Source of the DNA: Candidatus Atribacteria bacterium
Lineage (GTDB): Bacteria > Atribacterota > Atribacteria > Atribacterales > Caldatribacteriaceae
Reading direction: 5' to 3'
Length of the DNA stretch: 8,265 bases
Assembly (NCBI GenBank): GCA_029982105.1
Contig: JARRCQ010000062.1
Span: forward strand, 1 to 8,265
Below, piece by piece: positions 1-6,024 of the stretch; the stretch's first letter is position 1, and every line of letters starts with the position of its first letter. Below the pieces are notes generated by a model. The model was not told the origin of the DNA. It made no database searches and was given only the letters and a program-made list of their open reading frames with translations. Both the position numbers and the translations under genes were made by a program.

Positions 1-155
1 TGGCAGTTAGAGGGATTTTAGAGGAAGATAGAGATATGGTTTACTATTCTCTTTATTATGACCCTTTAACTGCTGCCGTCCTTTCCTTAGAGGACATTAA
101 ACGCATGGTTGATGAGATGTTTGAGGCAGAAAAAGAATATCTACCGGGTTGGTGA
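1..155 (+). CDS. Glycoside hydrolase family 4 (alpha-galactosidase/alpha-glucosidase-like), C-terminal fragment
   Basis: Partial gene: it enters from the left edge and the reading frame beginning at base 3 runs to a TGA at 153-155. The 50 visible residues include DPLTAAVLSLEDIKRMVDEM and end in EYLPGW. This matches my knowledge of the C-terminus of GH4 enzymes (MelA/AglA type), where a DPL-T-AVLSLDEI stretch leads into a final helix and an EYLP ending. GH4 enzymes hydrolyse alpha- or beta-glycosides by an unusual redox-elimination mechanism using NAD+ and a divalent metal in the cytoplasm. The Rossmann domain and metal ligands lie outside the window, so substrate and anomeric preference cannot be judged. 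No intrinsic terminator is evident after the stop, so read-through into apgM is possible. Family assignment is fairly sure; the exact enzyme is not. Confidence 0.72.
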   Translation, partial: AVRGILEEDRDMVYYSLYYDPLTAAVLSLEDIKRMVDEMFEAEKEYLPGW

Positions 156-282
156 GGGTGGTATCCTTGAGAATTAAAAATATTTCTTAGCTAATCTCCA
201 GGGGTAACTGGTAGAAAGAATTGTTCACGGTCTTTCGCCTTTCTAAATCTTTTGTGGTTTTATTTCTCACCTGGTGGGGGTC

Positions 283-293
283 TATGGTAAGAT
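283..293 (+). promoter_or_regulatory. Candidate extended -10 promoter for apgM
   Basis: TATGGTAAGAT contains a TG-N extension followed by TAAGAT, a 4/6 match to TATAAT. No good -35 hexamer lies 16-18 nt upstream, as is usual for extended -10 promoters. It resembles TATGGTATAAT in front of the DUF4384/Big gene in the same window. Transcription would begin near 300, leaving a short leader that holds the Shine-Dalgarno site. The call rests only on sequence resemblance. Confidence 0.4.
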
Positions 294-307
294 AAGGAAA
301 ATAAGCG

Positions 308-314
308 AAAGGAG
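308..314 (+). promoter_or_regulatory. Ribosome binding site of apgM; bears on start choice
   Basis: AAAGGAG is a good Shine-Dalgarno match. It lies only 3 nt from the ATG at 318 but 9 nt from the in-frame ATG at 324. The second spacing is more usual, so the protein may begin MAEVLENLK rather than MEMAEVLENLK. Confidence 0.6.
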
Positions 315-317
315 AAA

Positions 318-1541
318 ATGGAAATGGCTGAGGTATTAGAGAATTTAAAGAGTCTGGCCAAGAAAGCAGAGAGTAAAATGGTGCTTCTCGTGGCCGATGG
401 CTTAGGGGGCATTCCCCACCCTGATTTTGGTTACCAAACAGAATTAGAAGCAGCTCAGACTCCTCACCTGGATGAGTTGGCTAAAAAAAGTGCTTTGGGG
501 TTAATGACTCCAGTAAATTATGGTATCACCCCGGGGAGTGGTCCAGGACATATTGGGTTATTTGGCTACAATCCCGAGGAACTCACCATTGGCCGAGGAG
601 TATTAGAAGCCCTAGGAGTAGGTTTTCATCTTCAGGCGGGAGACGTCGCAGCGCGGGCTAACTTTGCCACTCGGGATGAGCGAGGTATCATTGTGGATAG
701 AAGAGCAGGCCGTATCTCTACGGAGGAATGCGCGCGGTTAGTAGAAAAAATTTCTCAAGAAGTAAAAGAAATTGAAGGAGTAGAGATAATTTTAAGACCG
801 GGTATGGAGCACAGATTTGTCCTTATTTTGCGAGGAGAAGGTCTGGGGGAAAAAGTTAAAGATACCGACCCCCAAAAAGAAGGGTTTCCTCCTTATGAGC
901 CCCAAGCACTAGATGCAGCATCGGAAAAAACGAGCCGGGTCTTAAAACTCTTCTTAGAGAAAGCCAACCAAATCATTAAAGAAGAGCCCAAAGCCAACGC
1001 CATTCTTCTGCGCGGTTTTTCCCAATCTCCCCATCTTGAGAAATTCTCGGAACGCTATGGAGTAAAACCTTTAGCCATTGCTATTTACCCTATGTACAAA
1101 GGAATTGCTCGACTTTTTGGTTTTGATACCCCTGAAGTCTCGGGAGATTTTCAAGATGAAGTAAAACTACTCCGGGATAAGTGGTTCGACTACGACTTTT
1201 TCTTTTTGCACTATAAAGACACTGATAAAGCAGGAGAAGATGGAGATTTTAAGAAAAAAGTAGATAGGATAGAGTATTTAGACCAGTTCATCCCCCAAAT
1301 TCTGGCTCTAAATCCCGATGTTCTTGTTATCACCGGAGACCATTCTACTCCTACCCTTTTGCACAGTCATTCCTGGCATCCTTCGCCCGTTCTCCTTTAT
1401 TCTAAATATGCAGGAAGCAGCACAGGCCTGCGTTTTACCGAACGGGAGTGTGCTCACGGATATTTAGGACAATTTCCAGCTCGAGCTTTAATGAGCTTAA
1501 TGCTTGCTAACGCTCTGCGGCTGGGTAAGTTTGGAGCTTAA
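318..1541 (+). CDS. apgM: 2,3-bisphosphoglycerate-independent phosphoglycerate mutase, archaeal type (ApgM)
   Basis: Interconverts 3-phosphoglycerate and 2-phosphoglycerate in glycolysis and gluconeogenesis in the cytoplasm, without a 2,3-BPG cofactor. At 407 residues it has the length typical of the ApgM family, which is shorter than the roughly 510-residue GpmI type. It is a metalloenzyme of the alkaline phosphatase superfamily. Visible marks are VADGLGG (25-31; Asp27 a likely metal ligand), TPGSGPGHIGLFGY (71-84; Ser74 the likely phosphoserine nucleophile), GRGVLEALG (92-100), HYKDTDKAGEDGD (298-310), TGDHSTPT (339-346; Asp341 and His342 likely metal ligands) and HSWHPSP (351-357). All expected motifs are present and the frame is intact. 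The start could be six bases further in, at 324, on Shine-Dalgarno spacing. The gene follows the GH4 gene on the same strand and is convergent with hydE. ApgM is common in archaea and in a scattered set of anaerobic or deep-branching bacteria. The family call is firm. Confidence 0.93.
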   Translation: MEMAEVLENLKSLAKKAESKMVLLVADGLGGIPHPDFGYQTELEAAQTPHLDELAKKSALGLMTPVNYGITPGSGPGHIGLFGYNPEELTIGRGVLEALGVGFHLQAGDVAARANFATRDERGIIVDRRAGRISTEECARLVEKISQEVKEIEGVEIILRPGMEHRFVLILRGEGLGEKVKDTDPQKEGFPPYEPQALDAASEKTSRVLKLFLEKANQIIKEEPKANAILLRGFSQSPHLEKFSERYGVKPLAIAIYPMYKGIARLFGFDTPEVSGDFQDEVKLLRDKWFDYDFFFLHYKDTDKAGEDGDFKKKVDRIEYLDQFIPQILALNPDVLVITGDHSTPTLLHSHSWHPSPVLLYSKYAGSSTGLRFTERECAHGYLGQFPARALMSLMLANALRLGKFGA

Positions 1542-1546
1542 AAAAT

Positions 1547-1590
1547 AAGTGGCGAGGTAGAAAGTTTATTTTCTGTCGGCCTCGCCACTT
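1547..1590 (-). terminator. Intrinsic terminator of hydE in the apgM/hydE convergent junction
   Basis: The 11-bp arm AAGTGGCGAGG (1547-1557) pairs perfectly with CCTCGCCACTT (1580-1590). The 22-nt loop holds a smaller AGAAA/TTTCT stem. Read on the minus strand, the stem is followed at once by ATTTTTTAA, so it is a proper rho-independent terminator for hydE. The hydE stop codon (1566-1568) and its last codons sit inside the hairpin. On the plus strand no T-run follows the stem, so it would stop apgM transcripts less efficiently, if at all. Confidence 0.85.
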
Positions 1591-2651
1591 ACCGGGAAAG
1601 AAACTCTATTTCCATAATCAGTAGATACCCTTCTTCCTTCTCTCTCTATCATCTTTTTAACCTCTAAAAGGTAGCTTTCCCAGGATTTTCCAGTGTCCTT
1701 TTTCCCAGGATAAATGATATATTCCTTTTGGTAGGAGGAAGGAGTAAGGTTGGGCATAAAAACATTCGCTCCGCAAGAGAGCGCTCTTTCTCTGCCTCCG
1801 GGAATAAGTACTCCCAAAGCAGTGGTGGCAGGAAGGTTAGAAGTTTTAGTAAGAATCCGGGTGAGAGCCAAGACTTTCAAAGTGAGAAGATATTTTTCCT
1901 GGGGGTCAGAAACCTCCCCTCCCCAAGGAGTATCAGGATTAGGAATAAAAGGACCTATGCCAATCATATCAAAGTTCCACTCCTCAAATTTTTTGATATC
2001 TAAAGCTAAAGACTGAGGAGTTTGATGAGGAAGTCCTACCATATTTCCACTTCCCACCTCATATCCTAATTCTCGAAGGACTCTCTGACACTTTAAACGT
2101 TGGTCGAAATCATCATCGGGGTGGAGCTGAGCGAAAAGTTCTCGGTCAAAAGTTTCCTGTTTTAGGAGATAACGATCTGCTCCGGCTTCTCTCCACAGAG
2201 CGTATTCCCAGAACTCTCGCTCTCCGATGCTCAAAGTTATTGCTACACCAAGCTTTTTAATCCGGTAAAGGAGAGAAGCTAAACTTTTAGCATCATAAGC
2301 AAGGTCTTCCCCGGATTGGAGCACAATGGTTTTTACTCCCTGCAAAGCGATTTTCTCAGCAAGGTTATAAATCTCTTCTCCCGTCATCCGGTATCTTTTA
2401 AGTTTCCGGTTATCCCGACGCAACCCACAATAAAAACAATTTCTGCGGCAAAAATTGGAAAATTCTATCAATCCCCGGATGTGAACCTCGTCTCCCACAT
2501 ATTTTTTTCTCTTCTCATTAGCTAAATAAAAAAGCCGCTCTTCTACCTCTTTATCTTTACTCTCTAAAAGAGTAGCTATCTCATCCGGGGTGAGGTCCTC
2601 TTCCTCGTTTAATTTATTTAATAAATCCCATTCCTTTCCCCTATTTTTCAT
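1566..2651 (-). CDS. hydE: [FeFe] hydrogenase H-cluster maturation radical SAM enzyme HydE
   Basis: HydE is one of three maturases (HydE, HydF, HydG) that build the 2Fe subcluster of [FeFe] hydrogenase. It is a radical SAM enzyme acting in the cytoplasm on an organometallic intermediate made by HydG. In this 361-residue protein, IEFSNFCRRNCFYCG (62-76) carries the CX3CX2C cluster motif, Cys68, Cys72 and Cys75. Other family marks are LQSGED (111-116), LSIGERE (140-146), AGADRYLLKQET (156-167), GSGNMVGLPHQT (200-211), MIGIGPFIPNPDTP (229-242) and GANVFMPNLTP (294-304), before YPGK (314-317). The segment after YPGK has no cysteines, so the accessory C-terminal FeS site known from Thermotoga maritima HydE is absent. 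The start has a good Shine-Dalgarno site (AGAGAGGA, about 7 nt upstream). No hydF, hydG or hydrogenase gene is in the window. BioB or PylB are the nearest alternatives, but the motifs fit HydE clearly better. Confidence 0.92.
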   Translation of the reverse strand: MKNRGKEWDLLNKLNEEEDLTPDEIATLLESKDKEVEERLFYLANEKRKKYVGDEVHIRGLIEFSNFCRRNCFYCGLRRDNRKLKRYRMTGEEIYNLAEKIALQGVKTIVLQSGEDLAYDAKSLASLLYRIKKLGVAITLSIGEREFWEYALWREAGADRYLLKQETFDRELFAQLHPDDDFDQRLKCQRVLRELGYEVGSGNMVGLPHQTPQSLALDIKKFEEWNFDMIGIGPFIPNPDTPWGGEVSDPQEKYLLTLKVLALTRILTKTSNLPATTALGVLIPGGRERALSCGANVFMPNLTPSSYQKEYIIYPGKKDTGKSWESYLLEVKKMIEREGRRVSTDYGNRVSFPVSGEADRK

Positions 2652-2690
2652 CTAATTTTCCTCTCTAATATCTCTTATAGTCAACCCCCA

Positions 2691-2725
2691 AAATATTATA
2701 ATATTTCTTGCTCTTCAAAGAACAA
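2691..2725 (-). promoter_or_regulatory. Candidate hydE promoter containing a perfect 16-bp palindrome
   Basis: On the minus strand, TTGTTC (2720-2725) is separated by 16 nt from TATTAT (2698-2703), and an overlapping perfect TATAAT lies at 2695-2700. These fall within a perfect palindrome, AAATATTATAATATTT (2691-2706). The palindrome may be simply AT-rich promoter DNA read on both strands, or an operator overlapping the -10. The leader to the hydE ATG would be about 40 nt. Confidence 0.5.
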
Positions 2726-2745
2726 ACTCTCTTTCTCGAGCCTGG

Positions 2746-2774
2746 TGGACACGATTCCGAGAAGAGGTTATACT
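2746..2774 (+). promoter_or_regulatory. Sigma70-type promoter for the AlkA/methyltransferase pair
   Basis: TGGACA (2746-2751, 5/6 match to TTGACA) and TATACT (2769-2774, 5/6 match to TATAAT) are separated by exactly 17 nt. Transcription would start near 2781, about 30 nt before the ATG at 2810, with GTGAGGT (2794-2800) as Shine-Dalgarno site. This is the best -35/-10 pair in the window. It lies back to back with the hydE promoter. Confidence 0.72.
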
Positions 2775-2809
2775 GCAAAGGTAGAAAGAAAAAGTGAGGT
2801 AAAAATATT

Positions 2810-3733
2810 ATGGTGGTCTTAATTCGCCCTTCTTTTCCTTTTACTCTTTTTCCTTATTTAGAAACTTACCACCCTTTTTTAGACCGTTCCTTTTTCTGGA
2901 GTAAAGGTAGATGGTGGATCGCGCTGGGTGAGAGTAAAACAACAATTGCTCAAGTAGTAGAAAGAGAAGGAGAGAAGAATCCTCTTTTAGAAATAACCTT
3001 AGAAAGTGAGGAAAGTATAAAAGAGCTCTCTTTTCTATTGGGTTTTGACGAAAATCCCCTTTCTTTTTACCAATTGGGAGAGAAAGACCCGGTTATGAGT
3101 AACATCATAAAAGAATTTTATGGGGCGCGTATTCCTCGCTCTCGAAGTCTATTTGAGGCGGCAGTGACTACTATTTTGGAACAGCAGATTTCAATGAAAG
3201 TGGCTTCTACTTTGCGAAAACGCTTGGTGGAGAGGTGGGGTGGCGGCCCCTTTTATAGGAAAGGAGAAGCGATCTTTGCTTTTCCTACCCCCGGAGATAT
3301 AGCCAAAAGTTCTCCTTTCGAACTAAGAGAGATAGGAATGTCTAATGCTAAAGCCCGGACGATTCACCAATTAGCCAAGATGATAGAAGAAAAGGAAATA
3401 AACCCGGAATCCTGGAAGACCCTCCCTTCCTCCCAGGTAGTTGATGCATTAGCTCATCTCCCCGGAATAGGGCTGTGGAGTGCTCAGTTTATAGTTGCTC
3501 GATGGATGCCGGTCAGCGATTGTTTTGCCCCCAGCGACCTGGGTTTGAGAAAAGCAATAAGTTTTTTCTATCAGGGAAGCGACCATCCTGTCTCTGCTGT
3601 CGATGCTCAAGAAATATTGCACCGTTTTTCTCCTTATGAGCGCTGGGCAGGCTGGTATCTTCTTATGGCTATAGAAAAAGAAAGGGGTTCTTCTCTAGAA
3701 AGTTATTTTCAAAGTATAGAAGAAAGGCGATGA
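2810..3733 (+). CDS. DNA-3-methyladenine glycosylase II, AlkA-like (HhH-GPD superfamily)
   Basis: Probable monofunctional DNA glycosylase that excises alkylated bases such as 3-methyladenine in base excision repair. The 307 residues fit the AlkA layout. An N-terminal beta-rich domain (about 1-105) comes first, and then the helical core opens with YGARIPRSRSLFEAAVTTILEQQIS (104-128), the classic G-R-PR-LFE-IL-QQIS signature. The helix-hairpin-helix is LPGIGLWSAQFIVAR (217-231). The catalytic aspartate is Asp243 in PSDLGLRKAI (241-250), equivalent to the Asp of the DLGLRKA motif in E. coli AlkA. No CX6CX2CX5C cluster motif is present, which argues against EndoIII or MutY. The catalytic Asp with no lysine in the Ogg/Nth position argues against a bifunctional lyase. 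The stop overlaps the next start in ATGA, so the methyltransferase is probably co-transcribed and translationally coupled. No Ada-like regulator is visible. Confidence 0.85.
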   Translation: MVVLIRPSFPFTLFPYLETYHPFLDRSFFWSKGRWWIALGESKTTIAQVVEREGEKNPLLEITLESEESIKELSFLLGFDENPLSFYQLGEKDPVMSNIIKEFYGARIPRSRSLFEAAVTTILEQQISMKVASTLRKRLVERWGGGPFYRKGEAIFAFPTPGDIAKSSPFELREIGMSNAKARTIHQLAKMIEEKEINPESWKTLPSSQVVDALAHLPGIGLWSAQFIVARWMPVSDCFAPSDLGLRKAISFFYQGSDHPVSAVDAQEILHRFSPYERWAGWYLLMAIEKERGSSLESYFQSIEERR

Positions 3734-4392
3734 AGGAATATATGAAAATCAGCTCGCGTGATTTATTTCTCCGCACCAAATCTAAGGCAGAAAACTGGGG
3801 GTGGCGGGTATTTACCAATTTTCTCCCCCTGTATTTTACTGATAAACACTTCGAAAATCTGTATCGCCAGAAGAGAGACCCCTGGAACTATGAGCAATCT
3901 GATTTCGAGCGAGAAAAATACCTCAAAACTCTGGAAGCTATACCAGAAGAAGTAGAAACTATCTGGGAAATAGGGTGTGCGGAAGGAGTTTTTACTGAGC
4001 TACTTCTCGAGCAAGGAAAAAGAGTCTGGGGAGTGGATGTTTCCCCCACTGCTCTTTCTCGAGCTCAGGAAAGGTTAAAAAACTTCGGTGACAGAGTACA
4101 TCTTCAGAAACTCGATATTGCGAGAGAAGATCTAGAAGGAACTTTTGATCTTATCCTTGCTTCAGAAATTTTATACTATTTAGGAGGAAAAGAAGTTCTT
4201 CAACCTCTGGAGGAGAAGTTTTATCGCCACTTGCGACCTTCTGGCTATTTACTTCTCTGTCACTTCTATCCCTCGGGTAAAATCATCCACGACCTTTACC
4301 AAGAGAATCACCGGTTCTACAAGGTAGCGGAAGAAATCACATATCATCCCCATCGAGATTACATAATTACTCTTTTAAAAAAGAAGGGATGA
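3730..4392 (+). CDS. NodS-like class I SAM-dependent methyltransferase
   Basis: A 220-residue methyltransferase whose closest recognisable pattern is the NodS family (N-methyltransferases of chitooligosaccharides in rhizobia and many uncharacterised relatives). FENLYRQKRDPWNYEQSDFE (41-60) followed by KY is the family's N-terminal signature (DPW...S-FE..KY). The SAM-binding motif I is WEIGCAEGVFTE (79-90), the acidic residue after beta2 is Asp103 in GVDVS, and SEILYYL (145-151) matches motif IV. A 35-residue N-terminal extension precedes the signature. No signal peptide or membrane segment is evident, so it should act in the cytoplasm. The ATG at 3730 overlaps the alkA stop (ATGA). An ATG at 3742 is an alternative, with AAGGA 4 nt before it. 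It converges on a PIG-L deacetylase, a family with which NodS-like enzymes are often found or fused. The substrate cannot be told; a DNA repair role from the alkA coupling is unsupported. Confidence 0.8.
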   Translation: MKEYMKISSRDLFLRTKSKAENWGWRVFTNFLPLYFTDKHFENLYRQKRDPWNYEQSDFEREKYLKTLEAIPEEVETIWEIGCAEGVFTELLLEQGKRVWGVDVSPTALSRAQERLKNFGDRVHLQKLDIAREDLEGTFDLILASEILYYLGGKEVLQPLEEKFYRHLRPSGYLLLCHFYPSGKIIHDLYQENHRFYKVAEEITYHPHRDYIITLLKKKG

Positions 4393-4404
4393 CGACCCCG
4401 TCAT
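4389..4404. terminator. Shared hairpin terminator between the methyltransferase and PIG-L genes
   Basis: ATGACG (4389-4394), a 4-nt loop ACCC and CGTCAT (4399-4404) form a 6-bp stem. On the plus strand the T-run 4404-4408 follows directly, a good terminator for the methyltransferase. On the minus strand the stem is followed by CCCTTCTTTTTT, a weaker tail. Both stop codons (TGA at 4390-4392 plus; TGA at 4403-4401 minus) lie within the hairpin, so two genes and their terminator fit in very little DNA. Confidence 0.75.
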
Positions 4405-5837
4405 TTTTCTAAAATCACCATGCTCCAAGGAAGGCGATCGAGCGCTAAGGAAGGAGCAGAGGATGAGGATTCCACACTTAAAAAAAGAGCATCAGGAAGA
4501 GGGCAATTCCCAAAATCGAAAGCAAGAGTAACGGCTCTGTTACTCTTCAAAACTACTGGGAGATTGGGGATATAATCCCCTTGTAGACGCACTACTTTTT
4601 TTCTATCAAAAAGCATATAACTTTCCTGGAAAACTACTTCGCCTTCGATGTATCCAATGAGATAAAAGCGATAACGGGCCTGAGGTGGGACGCCCGAATC
4701 GTGGTGAAGTTGTAAAGATAATTTGCTCCCTTCCATCGTTACATCCAACCCTTGGATATCACCGCCACTGATAATTTTGGGAATCGTAAATTCTCCTTTT
4801 CCGTCAGGGATAAAAATACTTTCGTTTTCTCCCAAATGGTAGCTATTATCGATAGCATAAACCTCATTAGCTTTGGCAAAAGCTACCAAAAATTCCCGTA
4901 TCACTTGTTGGCTCCGATATTGGTCGATAGCCTCCTTTTTAGAAGCGACCTCTTCTGCATCCAGTTCAAAACCTACCCACTGGTGAGTAGCCATAAGCTG
5001 AGAAGGAGGAGTAAGACGAAGATAAAGGGCATACCCCCACAGAGGCGGCCATTTTATCCGACCAAAGTGAATTAAGTAGAGATAAATTTTAGCGTCATCC
5101 ACCCCCCAAGAGCCTTCTTGTCGCAGCCGCTCTAAAGCTTCTTTTACAAAATTATAAGTTGCCCAATGGTCGGGATGAAGATCTGAAGGATGGGGTAGGT
5201 AAATAATTTGAGGGTGGAAAGTTTTCAGGATATTCTGAATATCCTGAATTACCTGTTCCCCACCATAGGGAGCGGAAATAGTGTATCCGGATAAATAAGG
5301 CGATTTATCAGTCTGGGTATAAGGGGAACGATAAGCGTGGTCATTACTTCGGTACATCCACCACAATTTTTCCATTCCCTGGTCAGGATAACCTAAAAAA
5401 ATAACATTCTCCTTATCCAGACCTAAAATAGCTGCAGCTTCCAAGGCTTCTTTTTGTCGAAGGTATCCCAATTCTACCCCTCGAGGTAAATTCGGTGAGG
5501 AACCAGCCATTTCGTAATCATTTCCGAAACTATCACCAGAAGTTACAAAAACTATCTTGACTATCTTACCTTCCCGCAAAGCTTTTTGGATAGCTCCTCC
5601 ACACGCCAAAGTTTCATCATCGGGATGAGGAGCAAAAATGAGAACTCGCTCCGAACTATCAATTAACGGCTCAATAAGCTCAGTATAAACTTTGGAATAA
5701 ACATGGAAAAAAGGGGCAAATACCGAGTTAAAGGGAAGAATTTTAATCAAAAAGAAAAAACCTATTAAAATCGCGACCCCAAGAAGGAAAGTTTTTACCC
5801 CTGATCTTCTTCGGCTACTCTTTATTTTTGGGTTCAT
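4401..5837 (-). CDS. Membrane-anchored PIG-L/LmbE family zinc deacetylase with C-terminal beta-rich domain
   Basis: PIG-L/LmbE enzymes are zinc-dependent N-deacetylases acting mostly on N-acetylglucosamine-containing substrates. In this 478-residue protein FAPHPDDETLACGG (68-81) is the hallmark AHPDDE motif: His71 and Asp74 are expected zinc ligands and Asp73 the general base. PHPSDLHPDH (215-224) supplies the HPDH motif, with His224 the expected third ligand and His221 next to it. A basic N-terminus (KIKSSRRR, 4-11) followed by a hydrophobic stretch (about 16-34) predicts a signal anchor with the catalytic domain outside the membrane. Residues about 340-478 form a separate, beta-rich region that I do not recognise. 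The protein is longer than the roughly 220-270 residues of minimal family members. No Shine-Dalgarno site precedes the ATG; instead a 9-codon reading frame ends on it in ATGA. It converges with the NodS-like methyltransferase gene. Substrate unknown. Confidence 0.85.
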   Translation of the reverse strand: MNPKIKSSRRRSGVKTFLLGVAILIGFFFLIKILPFNSVFAPFFHVYSKVYTELIEPLIDSSERVLIFAPHPDDETLACGGAIQKALREGKIVKIVFVTSGDSFGNDYEMAGSSPNLPRGVELGYLRQKEALEAAAILGLDKENVIFLGYPDQGMEKLWWMYRSNDHAYRSPYTQTDKSPYLSGYTISAPYGGEQVIQDIQNILKTFHPQIIYLPHPSDLHPDHWATYNFVKEALERLRQEGSWGVDDAKIYLYLIHFGRIKWPPLWGYALYLRLTPPSQLMATHQWVGFELDAEEVASKKEAIDQYRSQQVIREFLVAFAKANEVYAIDNSYHLGENESIFIPDGKGEFTIPKIISGGDIQGLDVTMEGSKLSLQLHHDSGVPPQARYRFYLIGYIEGEVVFQESYMLFDRKKVVRLQGDYIPNLPVVLKSNRAVTLAFDFGNCPLPDALFLSVESSSSAPSLALDRLPWSMVILEK

Positions 5838-5863
5838 AGATTGCTAATATCGACGTTAGACAT
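5834..5863 (-). CDS. Possible 9-residue upstream reading frame coupled to the PIG-L gene
   Basis: An ATG at 5863 (minus strand) opens a frame MSNVDISNL whose TGA (5836-5834) overlaps the PIG-L ATG as ATGA. It has no clear Shine-Dalgarno site of its own, and neither does the PIG-L start. It could supply translation by coupling, or be chance, which is quite possible for so short a frame. The residues show no attenuator-like run of a single amino acid. Confidence 0.2.
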   Translation of the reverse strand: MSNVDISNL

Positions 5864-5875
5864 AGAAGAAATTAT

Positions 5876-5904
5876 AATATAATTATCCCCAAAATTCATT
5901 ACAA
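5876..5904 (-). promoter_or_regulatory. Candidate promoter of the PIG-L gene
   Basis: On the minus strand TTGTAA (5899-5904, 4/6) is separated by 17 nt from TATATT (5876-5881, 5/6). A perfect TATAAT also lies just downstream at 5871-5876. The region is an AT-rich near-palindrome, AATTATAATATAATT (5870-5884), much like the one in front of hydE. Leader length would be about 30 nt. Confidence 0.5.
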
Positions 5905-5906
5905 TG

Positions 5907-5984
5907 ACTATAAGGAGGCTCTGCCTCCTTATAACCCCGACTAAAAGGGGAAACTGCCCCTATTACCCCCAAAAAGCAAAGAAC
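5907..5984 (+). repeat. Structured dispersed element, copy A
   Basis: A 78-bp element made of two successive hairpins. The first is TATAAGGAGGC (5909-5919), loop TCT, GCCTCCTTATA (5923-5933), a perfect 11-bp stem. The second is AGGGG (5946-5950), a 6-nt loop, CCCCT (5957-5961). The element ends with ACCCCCAAAAAGCAAAGAAC. A clearly related sequence lies in the opposite orientation at 7872-7951. Shared blocks include ACTATAA, TTATAACCCC, GGGGAAA, CCCCTAT and ACCCCCAAAAA. The first hairpin differs in sequence between copies but keeps its outer pairing. The four G/C runs could also pair in alternative ways (CCCC 5935-5938 with GGGG 5947-5950). I recognise no named family. Confidence 0.65.
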
Positions 5985-6024
5985 CAAAATAAATACAAAG
6001 AAAACACATAAAAAACCAAAAATC

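Larger units (their letters stand above)
156..317. other. Intergenic region between the GH4 gene and apgM
   Basis: This 162-bp stretch has no convincing coding potential and no clear stem-plus-T-run terminator. It contains a candidate extended -10 promoter close to apgM (listed separately). A second weak possibility is TTGAGA (167-172), a 17-nt spacer and GCTAAT (190-195), which would give a leader of about 115 nt. I saw no riboswitch or operator that I could name. Confidence 0.6.

Noticed and set aside
156..317. A riboswitch or long regulated leader before apgM
   Set aside because: I found no conserved riboswitch core and no convincing terminator/antiterminator pair. The nearest promoter-like site gives a leader of only about 20 nt.
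1728..2525. Plus-strand reading frames of 69-91 codons at 1728-2003, 1750-2016 and 2316-2525
   Set aside because: They lie antisense within the clearly conserved hydE gene, lack Shine-Dalgarno sites and resemble no family.
4752..5075. A 107-codon plus-strand reading frame inside the PIG-L gene, and similar shadows at 3758-3955 and 7459-7656
   Set aside because: Each overlaps a well-supported gene in another frame or strand, with no independent start signal or recognisable product.
5909..5933. The 11-bp stem at 5909-5933 as an intrinsic terminator
   Set aside because: No T-run follows it on either strand; the plus side continues ACCCC and the minus side GTCATTG.
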